A stretch of DNA of 64,000 nucleotides from CAZXEU01 sp965207385. GTDB taxonomy: Bacteria; Bacteroidota; Rhodothermia; Rhodothermales; Bin80. The DNA lies in NCBI GenBank assembly GCA_965207385.1, contig CBDBLZ010000018.1:124001-188000 (forward strand). Reading direction: 5' to 3'. Below are positions 18,758 through 26,828 of this stretch, in pieces. Position 1 is the stretch's first letter. Each line of letters begins with the position of its first letter. The notes below the pieces were generated by a model that did no database searches, was not told where the DNA came from, and saw nothing but the letters and a program-made list of their open reading frames with translations. The translations under genes were made by a program, and so were the position numbers.

Positions 18758-19672
18758 ATGCGCATCGCGAATGCTCCGTGCTCCTGGGGTACCCTGGAAT
18801 TCGACGGGCTGGAGGGAGAGCAGATAGGGTACGGCCAGATGCTGGACGAACTCGCGGAAACCGGTTACGAAGGCACGGAACTGGGGGATTGGGGCTACAT
18901 GCCGACCGATGCCTACGCCCTGAGTACTGAGCTCGCAAGGCGGAAGATCTCGATGCGCGGCGCCTTTGTGCCGATTGCGCTGAGCAGGGCCGAAGAGCTG
19001 GAAAGCGGCATTCGCAGGGCCTTGCGGACGGCCCGGCTTCTGACAGATGTGGCAGAATCCACGGATCCGCCCGTGCTGGTGCTGGCGGACGAAAACGCCC
19101 GGGATCCCGTCCGCACGGCCAATGCGGGACGCATAACGCCGGCCATGGGATTGTCCGATGCGAACTGGACGACGCTAGCACAAGGGGCCAATGCCGTCGC
19201 AGCCGCAGTACGGCAGGAGACCGGCCTCGCTACCGTGTTTCATCACCACTGTGCCGGGTTTGTGGAAACCCCGGCCGAGATTCGCCGATTCCTTGCGCTT
19301 ACGGACCCTGACCTGGTGTCTATGGTCTTTGACACAGGTCACTACGCCTATGGCGCGGGCGACTGCGCAGTGGTGGTCGATGCGCTGGAGGAGCTCTTTG
19401 ACCGCATTGAATATGTTCACTTCAAGGACTGCCATCCTGGGGTTGCAGAAATGGCCAGTCGCAAGGCGTGGGACTACTTTACCGCCGTGGGCAGCGGCCT
19501 GTTTTGCGAACTCGGAGACGGAGGCATAGATTTTCCCGCCGTAATATCCTTTCTTCGGGCGCGCGGCTACGACGGATGGGCCGTTGTGGAGCAGGACGTA
19601 CTGCCGGGTATGGGGAGCCCGCGGGAAAGCGCTGCCCGCAACCGCGCGTACCTGCGCAGGCTTGGTATCTGA
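18758..19672 (+). CDS. iolE: Inosose dehydratase (2-keto-myo-inositol dehydratase)
   Basis: 304-residue xylose-isomerase-like TIM-barrel enzyme that removes water from scyllo-inosose, the second step of inositol breakdown. Seen: the NAPCSWGTLEFDG opening typical of IolE, ELGDWGYMP after the first helix, HHHCAGFVETPAEI in the middle and FDTGHYAYG, VHFKDC as further barrel strands carrying metal ligands (His, Glu, Asp). Length matches the family (about 300). Start ATG 18758; 45 bp before iolG. Opens the second inositol block, 10.7 kb away from the first. Confidence 0.92.
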   Translation: MRIANAPCSWGTLEFDGLEGEQIGYGQMLDELAETGYEGTELGDWGYMPTDAYALSTELARRKISMRGAFVPIALSRAEELESGIRRALRTARLLTDVAESTDPPVLVLADENARDPVRTANAGRITPAMGLSDANWTTLAQGANAVAAAVRQETGLATVFHHHCAGFVETPAEIRRFLALTDPDLVSMVFDTGHYAYGAGDCAVVVDALEELFDRIEYVHFKDCHPGVAEMASRKAWDYFTAVGSGLFCELGDGGIDFPAVISFLRARGYDGWAVVEQDVLPGMGSPRESAARNRAYLRRLGI

Positions 19673-19717
19673 ACCGGCATGCCGGGATGCACCCGGTAGC
19701 CATTACTATAGCTTGTC

Positions 19718-20737
19718 ATGCGAAAGCTGAACATTGGGGTCATAGGTACCGGAAGGATTGGTCGGATGCATGCCGCGAATATCGCCTATCGCGTGCCCCG
19801 CGCCCGGCTTGCTGCCGTGACGGACCTGAATGCGGCTGCGGCAAGCGCCTGCGCGGAAGAATGTGGACCATGCGCTCGCCTGGACTCCGCTGAGGATATG
19901 CTCGCGCGAAGCGACATCGATGCCGTCGCCATTTGCACTTCGAGCACGACCCACACCGAGATCATTGAGGCGGCAGCGGCGGCCGGCAAGCACATCTTTT
20001 GCGAAAAGCCGGTAGACCTGACGCTGGCGGGCATTGACCGCGCACTGGACGCGGTAAAGAAGGCCGGTGTGCTGATGCAGGTAGGCTTCAACCGGCGGTT
20101 TGATGCAAGCTTCCGGCGGGTGCGCGAGGCCATTGTAGGCGGAGAAATCGGCCAGCCGCACAGTCTTCATATTGTCAGCCGGGACCCGGCACCTCCTCCG
20201 GTCAGCTATATCCGGTCGTCCGGCGGCATATTCCTGGATCTGACCATCCACGACTTTGACATGGCCAACTTCTTGCTGGGGAGCGATGTGGAGAAGGTAT
20301 TCGCGTTCGGAGCAGTCAGGATTGCTCCGGAAATTGGCGAAGCAGGCGACGTGGATACCGCAACCGCATTGCTCCAGTATGCGGACGGCACCATCGCAAC
20401 CATCGAAAATAGCCGCGAGACCACGTACGGCTATGACCAGCGTCTGGAAGTGTTTGGAAGCAAGGGAAGCATGCGGGCTGGCAACGCCTTTCCTGACACC
20501 ACGGTCATGGCCAATGAGATGGGCGTAAGGCGCACAGTGCCGCATACGTTTTTCATTGAGCGGTACAGGGAAGCCTACGTCGAGGAAATCAGGGCGTTTG
20601 CCGAGGCCGCTCTCACGGGCGGAAAGTCTCCGGTCTCGGGCGAGGATGCCCGCGTGCCGGCCGTTTGGGGCCTGGCGGCCGCCAGGTCCCTGGAAACGGG
20701 GCTGCCCGTGCGTCCACGGGACATCGACGGCGTCTAG
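19718..20737 (+). CDS. iolG: myo-Inositol 2-dehydrogenase
   Basis: 339-residue Gfo/Idh/MocA-family oxidoreductase, NAD-dependent, first step of the pathway (myo-inositol to scyllo-inosose). The Rossmann motif is GTGRIG (10-15); the conserved EKP is at 96-98, and the catalytic triad known from Bacillus IolG corresponds to Lys97, Asp174 and His178 (in DLTIHD). GFNRRFD at 123-129 is also typical of inositol dehydrogenases. Start ATG 19718, 45 bp after iolE; stop 4 bp before the aldolase gene, so the three are one unit. Confidence 0.93.
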   Translation: MRKLNIGVIGTGRIGRMHAANIAYRVPRARLAAVTDLNAAAASACAEECGPCARLDSAEDMLARSDIDAVAICTSSTTHTEIIEAAAAAGKHIFCEKPVDLTLAGIDRALDAVKKAGVLMQVGFNRRFDASFRRVREAIVGGEIGQPHSLHIVSRDPAPPPVSYIRSSGGIFLDLTIHDFDMANFLLGSDVEKVFAFGAVRIAPEIGEAGDVDTATALLQYADGTIATIENSRETTYGYDQRLEVFGSKGSMRAGNAFPDTTVMANEMGVRRTVPHTFFIERYREAYVEEIRAFAEAALTGGKSPVSGEDARVPAVWGLAAARSLETGLPVRPRDIDGV

Positions 20738-20741
20738 GGCA

Positions 20742-21791
20742 ATGGGGCACGCCGCCTCCATACTCGGAGACGAAGCAGCGGGGCTCCTGGAGCACAGGTG
20801 CGAGACCCTTCCCCGAAAGGGCATTCATGTACCCGGCCCGGATTTTGTTGACAGGGTATTAGCCGCGACAGATCGCCGCGCGACGGTTCTGGCTTCAGCC
20901 CGCCGCCTGTTCGCAAGCGGGCGCCTTGCCGGTACCGGATACCTGAGCCTGTTGCCGGTAGATCACGGCATCGCGCATACGGCAGGGATGGTGTTTGCGC
21001 CCAATCCGGCCTATTTCGACCCCGACGCCATACTTGAATTGGCGCTTGAGGGCGGCTGCAGCGGTTTGGTAACCAGCTACGGGGTCATCGGCGCACTCGC
21101 GCGCAAGGCGGCGCACCGGATTCCGCTCATCCTCAAGATCAATCACGACGAACAGTTCGCGCATCCGGCAAGGTATGCGAACACCATGTTTGCGAACGTG
21201 CGGCAAGCCAGCCGAATGGGCTGTGCGGGCGTAGCTGCGACGGTCTATTTCGGAGGGCCGGGTGCCAGGAAGGAGCTGGCCGCCGCGTCGCGCATCTTTG
21301 CAGAGGCGCACGCACTGGGCATGATTACCATCCTGTTCTGCTACCTGCATCCGAAACTGCTGGGCGCCGGCGGACTGATCTTCGCCGCTGATCTGACGGC
21401 GGAAGCGAATCACATAGGCGTAACCATCGAGGCCGATTTCATAAAGCAGAAGCAACCTCTTCTTGGCGGCGGATTTGCAAGGTGCCCGGAGCGGTACGCC
21501 GCTACCCATGCCTCGTACCCGGTCGCTTTGGCAGGAGATCATCCCGTAGACATGACCCGGTACCAGGTGGCGCTAGGATTCGAGGGGCGTGCAGGCCTGC
21601 TGCATTCCGGGGGTCCAAGCGAGCTGGATGATCGCCGCGCGGCTGTACGGGCGGCAGTGATCAACAAGCGCGGCGGAGGCATGGGAATGCTGGCCGGCAG
21701 GAAGGCCTTCCAGGTGCCGCTGGGCCGCGGCATCGAGCTCCTGCACGCCGTGCAGGACGTCTACCTCGACAGCTCCGTTACCTTGGCGTAG
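20742..21791 (+). CDS. Class I aldolase (FbaB/DhnA type), probable DKG-6-phosphate aldolase
   Basis: 349 residues from ATG 20742 (the frame is open further up inside iolG, but this ATG lies 4 bp after the iolG stop and gives the normal FbaB length of about 350). Seen: SLLPVDHGIAH, LILKINHDEQF, and ADFIKQKQP, whose first Lys corresponds to the Schiff-base lysine of class I bacterial fructose-bisphosphate aldolases, then GRKAFQVP near the end. In most inositol clusters the cleavage of 2-deoxy-5-keto-gluconate 6-phosphate to DHAP and malonate semialdehyde is done by IolJ, a class II enzyme; none is present, so this class I enzyme is the obvious candidate. It may also be a plain glycolytic aldolase. 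Confidence 0.85.
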   Translation: MGHAASILGDEAAGLLEHRCETLPRKGIHVPGPDFVDRVLAATDRRATVLASARRLFASGRLAGTGYLSLLPVDHGIAHTAGMVFAPNPAYFDPDAILELALEGGCSGLVTSYGVIGALARKAAHRIPLILKINHDEQFAHPARYANTMFANVRQASRMGCAGVAATVYFGGPGARKELAAASRIFAEAHALGMITILFCYLHPKLLGAGGLIFAADLTAEANHIGVTIEADFIKQKQPLLGGGFARCPERYAATHASYPVALAGDHPVDMTRYQVALGFEGRAGLLHSGGPSELDDRRAAVRAAVINKRGGGMGMLAGRKAFQVPLGRGIELLHAVQDVYLDSSVTLA

Positions 21792-21792
21792 G

Positions 21793-22251
21793 CTATTCTT
21801 CCCGAATCATCCGGACCAGCTCGTAGATGAGGCTGTTCGGCACGGGAAGTGTCAGGTGGTACTGGGCCACCTTCCACGAGTCGTCCGTGCGGATGAGTAC
21901 GCCTGTGCCACGTGTGTCACCAAAACTCTCGTTGGCAAGTATCTCGTCGAACCACGCTGTAGTACTGTCGGCCGAAATATAGATGTGCCTCTGCCGCGGT
22001 ACGTAGGTCCATCCTCGGCCCTCGGCAAATGGTCTCTGCGCATAGCCCCGGAACTCTTCCACCGTCCAGCGCTCCGTGATATCAGTGCCAAGAAAGATGG
22101 CATTTTCCGCGAAGTGGCCGAAGTAGCGCGCCGAATCAGCCTCCGCAGCCGCGGCGTGAAAATCATCCAGCACGGCGGACACTCGGTCCTCCTGGGCAAG
22201 CGATGCCTGCGCGCTGACAAATAGCAGGATGAAAAGTGCAAGTCTGGGCAT
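21793..22251 (-). CDS. Secreted SnoaL/DUF4440-like protein
   Basis: 152 residues: signal peptide (RLALFILLFVSAQASLAQ), then a single NTF2-like fold of about 130 residues with the DUF4440/SnoaL pattern (VLDDFHAAAAEADSARYF, FLGTDITERWTVEEF, RHIYISADSTTAWFDE, GTGVLIRTDDSWKVAQYHL). Members are small periplasmic proteins of mostly unknown function, some binding small ligands. Last gene of the ten-gene minus-strand operon, 12 bp after the GMC oxidoreductase gene; its stop faces the aldolase stop with one base between. Confidence 0.82.
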   Translation of the reverse strand: MPRLALFILLFVSAQASLAQEDRVSAVLDDFHAAAAEADSARYFGHFAENAIFLGTDITERWTVEEFRGYAQRPFAEGRGWTYVPRQRHIYISADSTTAWFDEILANESFGDTRGTGVLIRTDDSWKVAQYHLTLPVPNSLIYELVRMIREE

Positions 22252-22263
22252 GATGCAGGGTGT

Positions 22264-23745
22264 TCAAGGGTTTTGCCGAATGTGATCGGCCGTGCGCAGG
22301 CTCTGCGCCGCGATGGTCAGGGCCGGGTTCATGGCCGCGGACGAGGGCATGAAGGAAGAATCCACGACGTATAGATTGCGGATGTCGTGCGAACGGCACC
22401 AGGGATCAAGTACGGAGGTAGCCGGATCGGTGCCAAATCGCAGTGTCCCGCACTGGTGCGAGTTGGTGGCGATGCCCATCGCCCGGGTTAATACCAGGGA
22501 GTAGCCCGCCCGCCGCATCATCTTGCGGGCGTGGTGCACAAGCCGCTCGTGCGCCGCCAGGTTGTTCGGTTTCCACCGGACACGAATCCGGCCTTCCGAC
22601 GTCAGTGTAACGCGGTTGCGCATATCCGGAAGATCCTCGGACATCACCCACCAGTCCATGCTTCGATGCGCAACGGCGTCAAGAACAGACATTGGAATGC
22701 GTGGCCTAACCGTCTTCAGCATCGGCGCCTGTACCTTGCCGATGATCTGCAGATTGCCCATGGGATAGGGCCAGCCGGGACCGCCGAAATAGAAATCGTT
22801 GACGGACAGCGTTTTCTGGAAGACGGTCCGGTTGCGGCGCGTGGCACTGATGGCCAGAAGCACCGAATTGTTGTGCATCATGTAGTGGCGGCCCACTAGA
22901 CCGGAGCTGTTGGCCAGTCCGCCCTCGCGAGAGCGGAGAAGGAGTGCGGCGGAGTTGGCGGCGCCGCATGCCACTACAAAAGTGTCGCCGCGAATCAGGC
23001 TGCGCGCACCATCGTGCTCCACCTCTACGGCTTCGACGTGCCGCCCGCTGGCAATGAGCCGCCGCGCGAATGCGCGCGTCATGATGTCCACGTTCGGGCT
23101 TTCAAGCGCCGGGCGCACGCAACAAAGCTCCGCGTCGCATTTTGCCAGCACCTTGCACGGATAGCCGTCGCACGTGTGGCAGCGGATGCAGCGTCCGCCC
23201 GGTCCCAGGTCGATGCCCATCGGGAGGTGGAAAGGGTGGAGGCCCTGCTGCCTGAAGGCCTGCGCCAGCGCTTCCACCCCCGGCTCGTGCGGCACTTCCG
23301 GATGCGGATACGGCGCCGAGCGGCGTGGCTCGGTAGGGTCGCAGCCTGCGCGTCCGTGTGCGCGGTAGAGACTCTCTGCGCGCACGTACCATGGCTCAAG
23401 GTCGTCGTAGGTTATGGGCCAGGCGGGGGATGTGCCCCCTTCGTGCTCTACCGCACCGAAATCCTGCTTCCTGAAGCGCGGCAGCGCCGCGCCGAAGACC
23501 TTGCTGTTGCCGCCGACCGCATAGTGGACGCCCGGGGCAAAACTGGCCCCGTCTCCGTCTTCCCACAGCTCGCGGGCCTTGTAGCGGCCAGCGCCAAAGA
23601 CCGCTGCCGCATCCCAGTTTTCCTTTTCCTGGGGCAGAAATCCACCGCGCTCTAGGATCAGTATGCGGGCACCGCTGTTGCGGAGCGCCCACGCCAGCGT
23701 GCCGCCTCCTACGCCGCTGCCTACTATTATGATGTCGTAGTGCAT
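22264..23745 (-). CDS. GMC-family FAD-dependent oxidoreductase
   Basis: 493 residues from ATG 23745. FAD-binding Rossmann motif GSGVGGG (9-15), typical ILERGGFLP strand after it, and the C-terminal GMC substrate-domain motifs SHQCGTLRFG (His430) and NPALTIAA (Asn473), which should form the His/Asn pair that takes the proton from the alcohol. The middle has a cysteine-rich stretch (CIRCHTCDGYPC) typical of the gluconate-2-dehydrogenase-like GMC branch. No twin-arginine or Sec signal, so cytosolic. Probably oxidises a sugar or polyol hydroxyl. 4 bp after the MalG-like permease gene. Confidence 0.87.
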   Translation of the reverse strand: MHYDIIIVGSGVGGGTLAWALRNSGARILILERGGFLPQEKENWDAAAVFGAGRYKARELWEDGDGASFAPGVHYAVGGNSKVFGAALPRFRKQDFGAVEHEGGTSPAWPITYDDLEPWYVRAESLYRAHGRAGCDPTEPRRSAPYPHPEVPHEPGVEALAQAFRQQGLHPFHLPMGIDLGPGGRCIRCHTCDGYPCKVLAKCDAELCCVRPALESPNVDIMTRAFARRLIASGRHVEAVEVEHDGARSLIRGDTFVVACGAANSAALLLRSREGGLANSSGLVGRHYMMHNNSVLLAISATRRNRTVFQKTLSVNDFYFGGPGWPYPMGNLQIIGKVQAPMLKTVRPRIPMSVLDAVAHRSMDWWVMSEDLPDMRNRVTLTSEGRIRVRWKPNNLAAHERLVHHARKMMRRAGYSLVLTRAMGIATNSHQCGTLRFGTDPATSVLDPWCRSHDIRNLYVVDSSFMPSSAAMNPALTIAAQSLRTADHIRQNP

Positions 23746-23749
23746 GGTC

Positions 23750-24571
23750 TCAAGCCTTGACGGCACCGGATACGAGTCCTCGAACAAACATGCGTCCAAG
23801 ACCTATGTAGACCAGGGCAGTGGGCAGCGCAGCAATCACTGCACCGGCCATTACCACGTTCCACTCGACGGAGAATGATCCGGAAAGATTGTTCAGTGCA
23901 ATGGTTACCGGCTGGGCCTGGGGATTGGGAACCACCGTAATGCCGAACAGGAAGTCGTTCCAGATATTGGTGAACTGAAAGATGAGCGTCACGGCAAAGG
24001 CCGGCAGCGAAATGGGCAGCATGACGTGCAGGAATGTCTGCAGCATGCCCGCGCCGTCCACGGTGGCGGCCTCGACAATGGCATTAGGTACGCTAACGTA
24101 AAAGTTGCGAAAGATCAGCGTCGTGACGGAGATGCCGTACACGACGTGGGTAAGCACCAGTCCGGGCAGCGTGCCGTAGAGTCCGATCAGCTGCAGAAAT
24201 CGGACCAGGGGCAGCAGAATGGCCTGGTAAGGAATGAAGAACCCGAAGAGGAGTAGTGCGAAGAGCAGTTCCGATCCGCGGAATCGCCACTTGGAAAAAA
24301 CGTACCCGTTGAGCGAGCCGATAAGCGACGATATGACCGCTGCCGGCAATACCATCGCAAGGCTGTTGCGCATGTTGGGGGAGAGCATCTCCCAGGCGTG
24401 CAGGAATCCTCCCGCACCCAACTGCTGTGGCAGCTTCCACATCTGGCTCAGGCTGACTTCCTGTGCTCCCTTGATGCCGTTTGCCACCATGACGTACAGC
24501 GGCAAGAGATAGAAAGCCAGTGCCGCAATCAGCACGGCCCACAGCAGCAGACGTCCGGGTTGCAGCTTCAT
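23750..24571 (-). CDS. CUT1 sugar ABC transporter permease (MalG-like)
   Basis: 273 residues from ATG 24571, six membrane segments, and the cytoplasmic EAA loop (EAATVDGAGMLQTF, then LPISLPAF) that docks the ATPase. The start overlaps the stop of the MalF-like gene by 4 bp (ATGA), so the two are translationally coupled. Forms the heterodimeric channel with the upstream gene product. C-terminal GLVSGAVKA is the usual end for this family. Confidence 0.92.
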   Translation of the reverse strand: MKLQPGRLLLWAVLIAALAFYLLPLYVMVANGIKGAQEVSLSQMWKLPQQLGAGGFLHAWEMLSPNMRNSLAMVLPAAVISSLIGSLNGYVFSKWRFRGSELLFALLLFGFFIPYQAILLPLVRFLQLIGLYGTLPGLVLTHVVYGISVTTLIFRNFYVSVPNAIVEAATVDGAGMLQTFLHVMLPISLPAFAVTLIFQFTNIWNDFLFGITVVPNPQAQPVTIALNNLSGSFSVEWNVVMAGAVIAALPTALVYIGLGRMFVRGLVSGAVKA

Positions 24572-25563
24572 CGTTCTCGCTGGCGGAGGGTGCGGGCGAG
24601 GTAGGGCACCACGACCAGGCATGAGAGCAGCAGCATAACCACCGATGCTGCTGCACCCAGGTTGTAGCGCGCAGCCCGGAACATCATCTCGAACACGAAT
24701 ATGGCAGGCACGTCCGTGGCAAAGCCGGGACCCGGGCCGGACATCGAGAAGACCAGGTCGAAGATCTTGAGCGAGACGTGCAGCAGAATGATGGCCGTGG
24801 ACGCCGTAATCGGCCACAGCATGGGTATGATAACGCTGCGGTACATGCGGGCTTCGCTTGCCCCGTCCATGCGGGCCGCTTCGCGAACTTCGTTGCCGAT
24901 AGCCGCCAGCCCGCCCATGTACATGGCCATCACGAAACCGGACAGCTGCCACGTCGCCGCGATGGCCACGGGGATCAGCGCCACGGGCACGCCCCACTCG
25001 ATCTGGAATTCGGCACCCGCCGGCCAGGCGGCCGCCAGGACCTGGTTGACAGACATCACAACCGAGGGGTCCGTGGTCCAGCCGGGCGCAAGGGGTCCCA
25101 GTCCTGCCAGTTCCAGCGCTGCATTTACGCCCAGCATTTCAAAAATGAGGTTTATGCCTGTCTCGGGATTGAAAATCCAGCGCCACACCACACCCGTGAC
25201 GATGAACGAAAGGGCGTAGGGAAATAGGAACGCGCTGCGAAAGAAATTCCGGGCCCGGAACTTCCGGTCGAGCAATATGGCAAGGGCGAGTCCCAGCCCC
25301 ATGGCCATGGCGATAAAGAGCGCCGTAAACACCACCGTATTGCGCAGGTCCGCCTGGAAGCGCGGCATCCTGAACATGTCCACGTACGTTTGGAAGAGCG
25401 GCTCGCGCAGGCTCAGGTCCACTGCGAGCGTCCGCCAGTCTGTAAGTGAGAAATAGAAGCTCGTGCCAATGAAGCCATACACGAAGATGGCCGTGGCCAC
25501 CAGCGAGGGCAAAAGCACAAATAGGGGCTCTCTGGACCGAAGAGCGCTGGAGCGGCGCAGCAT
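24568..25563 (-). CDS. CUT1 sugar ABC transporter permease (MalF-like)
   Basis: 331 residues with about six membrane segments, the first after a short charged N-terminus, and an EAA loop (EAARMDGASEARMY, IIPMLWPI). A periplasmic loop of about 60 residues sits between the third and fourth segments. Partner of the MalG-like permease (4-bp overlap) and of the lipoprotein encoded 4 bp upstream. No ATPase gene is present in this operon. Confidence 0.92.
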   Translation of the reverse strand: MLRRSSALRSREPLFVLLPSLVATAIFVYGFIGTSFYFSLTDWRTLAVDLSLREPLFQTYVDMFRMPRFQADLRNTVVFTALFIAMAMGLGLALAILLDRKFRARNFFRSAFLFPYALSFIVTGVVWRWIFNPETGINLIFEMLGVNAALELAGLGPLAPGWTTDPSVVMSVNQVLAAAWPAGAEFQIEWGVPVALIPVAIAATWQLSGFVMAMYMGGLAAIGNEVREAARMDGASEARMYRSVIIPMLWPITASTAIILLHVSLKIFDLVFSMSGPGPGFATDVPAIFVFEMMFRAARYNLGAAASVVMLLLSCLVVVPYLARTLRQRER

Positions 25564-25567
25564 GGCC

Positions 25568-26815
25568 CTAGCCGCCGAAGCCGCTCATGGCTGCCGCCTG
25601 GCTGAGCGTCCGCGCAAGCGCTTCCGCATTGCGGTCTACCACGAACACGGTCAGGGCGTCATTCAGCGCCTGCTGAAAATCTGCCGGCGCTGCAGAGCCA
25701 TGCACCACCGTGGGCACTATGGTGTCCGTGGCGTAGGAGTCCATGGACCAGTTGAGATATGCTCCGAAGCGCGTGCGGTCGCAGTCCGTACGCGGGCAGA
25801 TGGCTCCCTTCTTGAGGTTGAAATCCTCCTGCACCTCGCGGCGTCCGACGATCCTAAGCATGTTGCGTGCCTCTTCACGGTGCGGGGCATTGCGTGCAAG
25901 CGTGAAGCCGTCGGAGACCACGAGGAAGGCGTTCTCCGTACCGGGATGCGCCACCCACCCGAAATCCACGTTGTCCGAGAGCCCGGCCTGCGCGAGCTCG
26001 CCGTACACCCAGTCGCCCATGGAATAGAAGGCGCAGCTGCCCTCGACGAGCTTGTCGACGGCCTGATCCCAGGAAAGAGCCGCATGGTCGGCATTGAGAT
26101 AGTCGAGCAGCCGCGAGTACGTGGCTACGGCCTCCAGCACCACCGGGTCCTCGAAGCTCACGGAACCGTCCCACAGGCCGAGGTAGCGCTCCGGCCCCAG
26201 CACGCCCAGTAGCGTGTTCTCGAACATGATGCCGTTTGCCCAGATGCCGGCATCGCCCATGCAAAGCGGCGAAAGGCCTTTCACGGCAAGTTCGTCCGCG
26301 ATCGCGAATAGCTCCTCGTGGCTCAGGCTCTCTCCTATCGCGATCCCGTGCCGTTCCGCGAGAGGCTTGTTGTACCAGAGCGTGTTGCTGCGATGCAGAT
26401 TAAGCAAGACCATGTAGGGGGCGCCGTCCTTGCTCACCTTGTCCAGGAGTGACGCGGGAATGACGTCGTACCAGCCCTCTTCCACGTACAGGTCGTGCAG
26501 CGGGGCCGCAAAGCCCGGCTCCACGTACTGCAGCATCACTTCGGCCCCGTGGTGGGTCTGCCACGTGTCGGGTGGATTGCCGCCCACCAGGCGCGTCTGC
26601 AAGACCGGCCGGGCGGCAGAGCCTCCGCCGCCGGCAATGGAGGCATCCACAATCGGAATGTCCGGATAGGTTGTGCGGAAAGCATCAAAGACCGTCTGCA
26701 GGGCCGCCGCCTCGCTGCCGGAAGTCCACCAGGAGAATACCTCCACGGAAGGGGTTTCCTCCGACGTGCAAGCGGGAAGAAGCAGAACAAGAAGGACAGG
26801 AATAAGCCGTTTCAT
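25568..26815 (-). CDS. Extracellular sugar-binding lipoprotein (CUT1, GtsA-like)
   Basis: 415 residues with a short lipoprotein signal (MKRLIPVLLVLLLPAC, lipid Cys16). The mature protein begins VEVFSWWTSGSE, which with GGNPPDTWQTHHG near residue 75 is typical of the glucose/mannose-type binding proteins (GtsA-like) of the CUT1 class. It should hand a sugar or related compound to the two permeases encoded next. Start ATG 26815, 13 bp after the aldehyde dehydrogenase stop. Ligand not deducible. Confidence 0.9.
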   Translation of the reverse strand: MKRLIPVLLVLLLPACTSEETPSVEVFSWWTSGSEAAALQTVFDAFRTTYPDIPIVDASIAGGGGSAARPVLQTRLVGGNPPDTWQTHHGAEVMLQYVEPGFAAPLHDLYVEEGWYDVIPASLLDKVSKDGAPYMVLLNLHRSNTLWYNKPLAERHGIAIGESLSHEELFAIADELAVKGLSPLCMGDAGIWANGIMFENTLLGVLGPERYLGLWDGSVSFEDPVVLEAVATYSRLLDYLNADHAALSWDQAVDKLVEGSCAFYSMGDWVYGELAQAGLSDNVDFGWVAHPGTENAFLVVSDGFTLARNAPHREEARNMLRIVGRREVQEDFNLKKGAICPRTDCDRTRFGAYLNWSMDSYATDTIVPTVVHGSAAPADFQQALNDALTVFVVDRNAEALARTLSQAAAMSGFGG

Positions 26816-26828
26816 TAATGCAGGCGGT

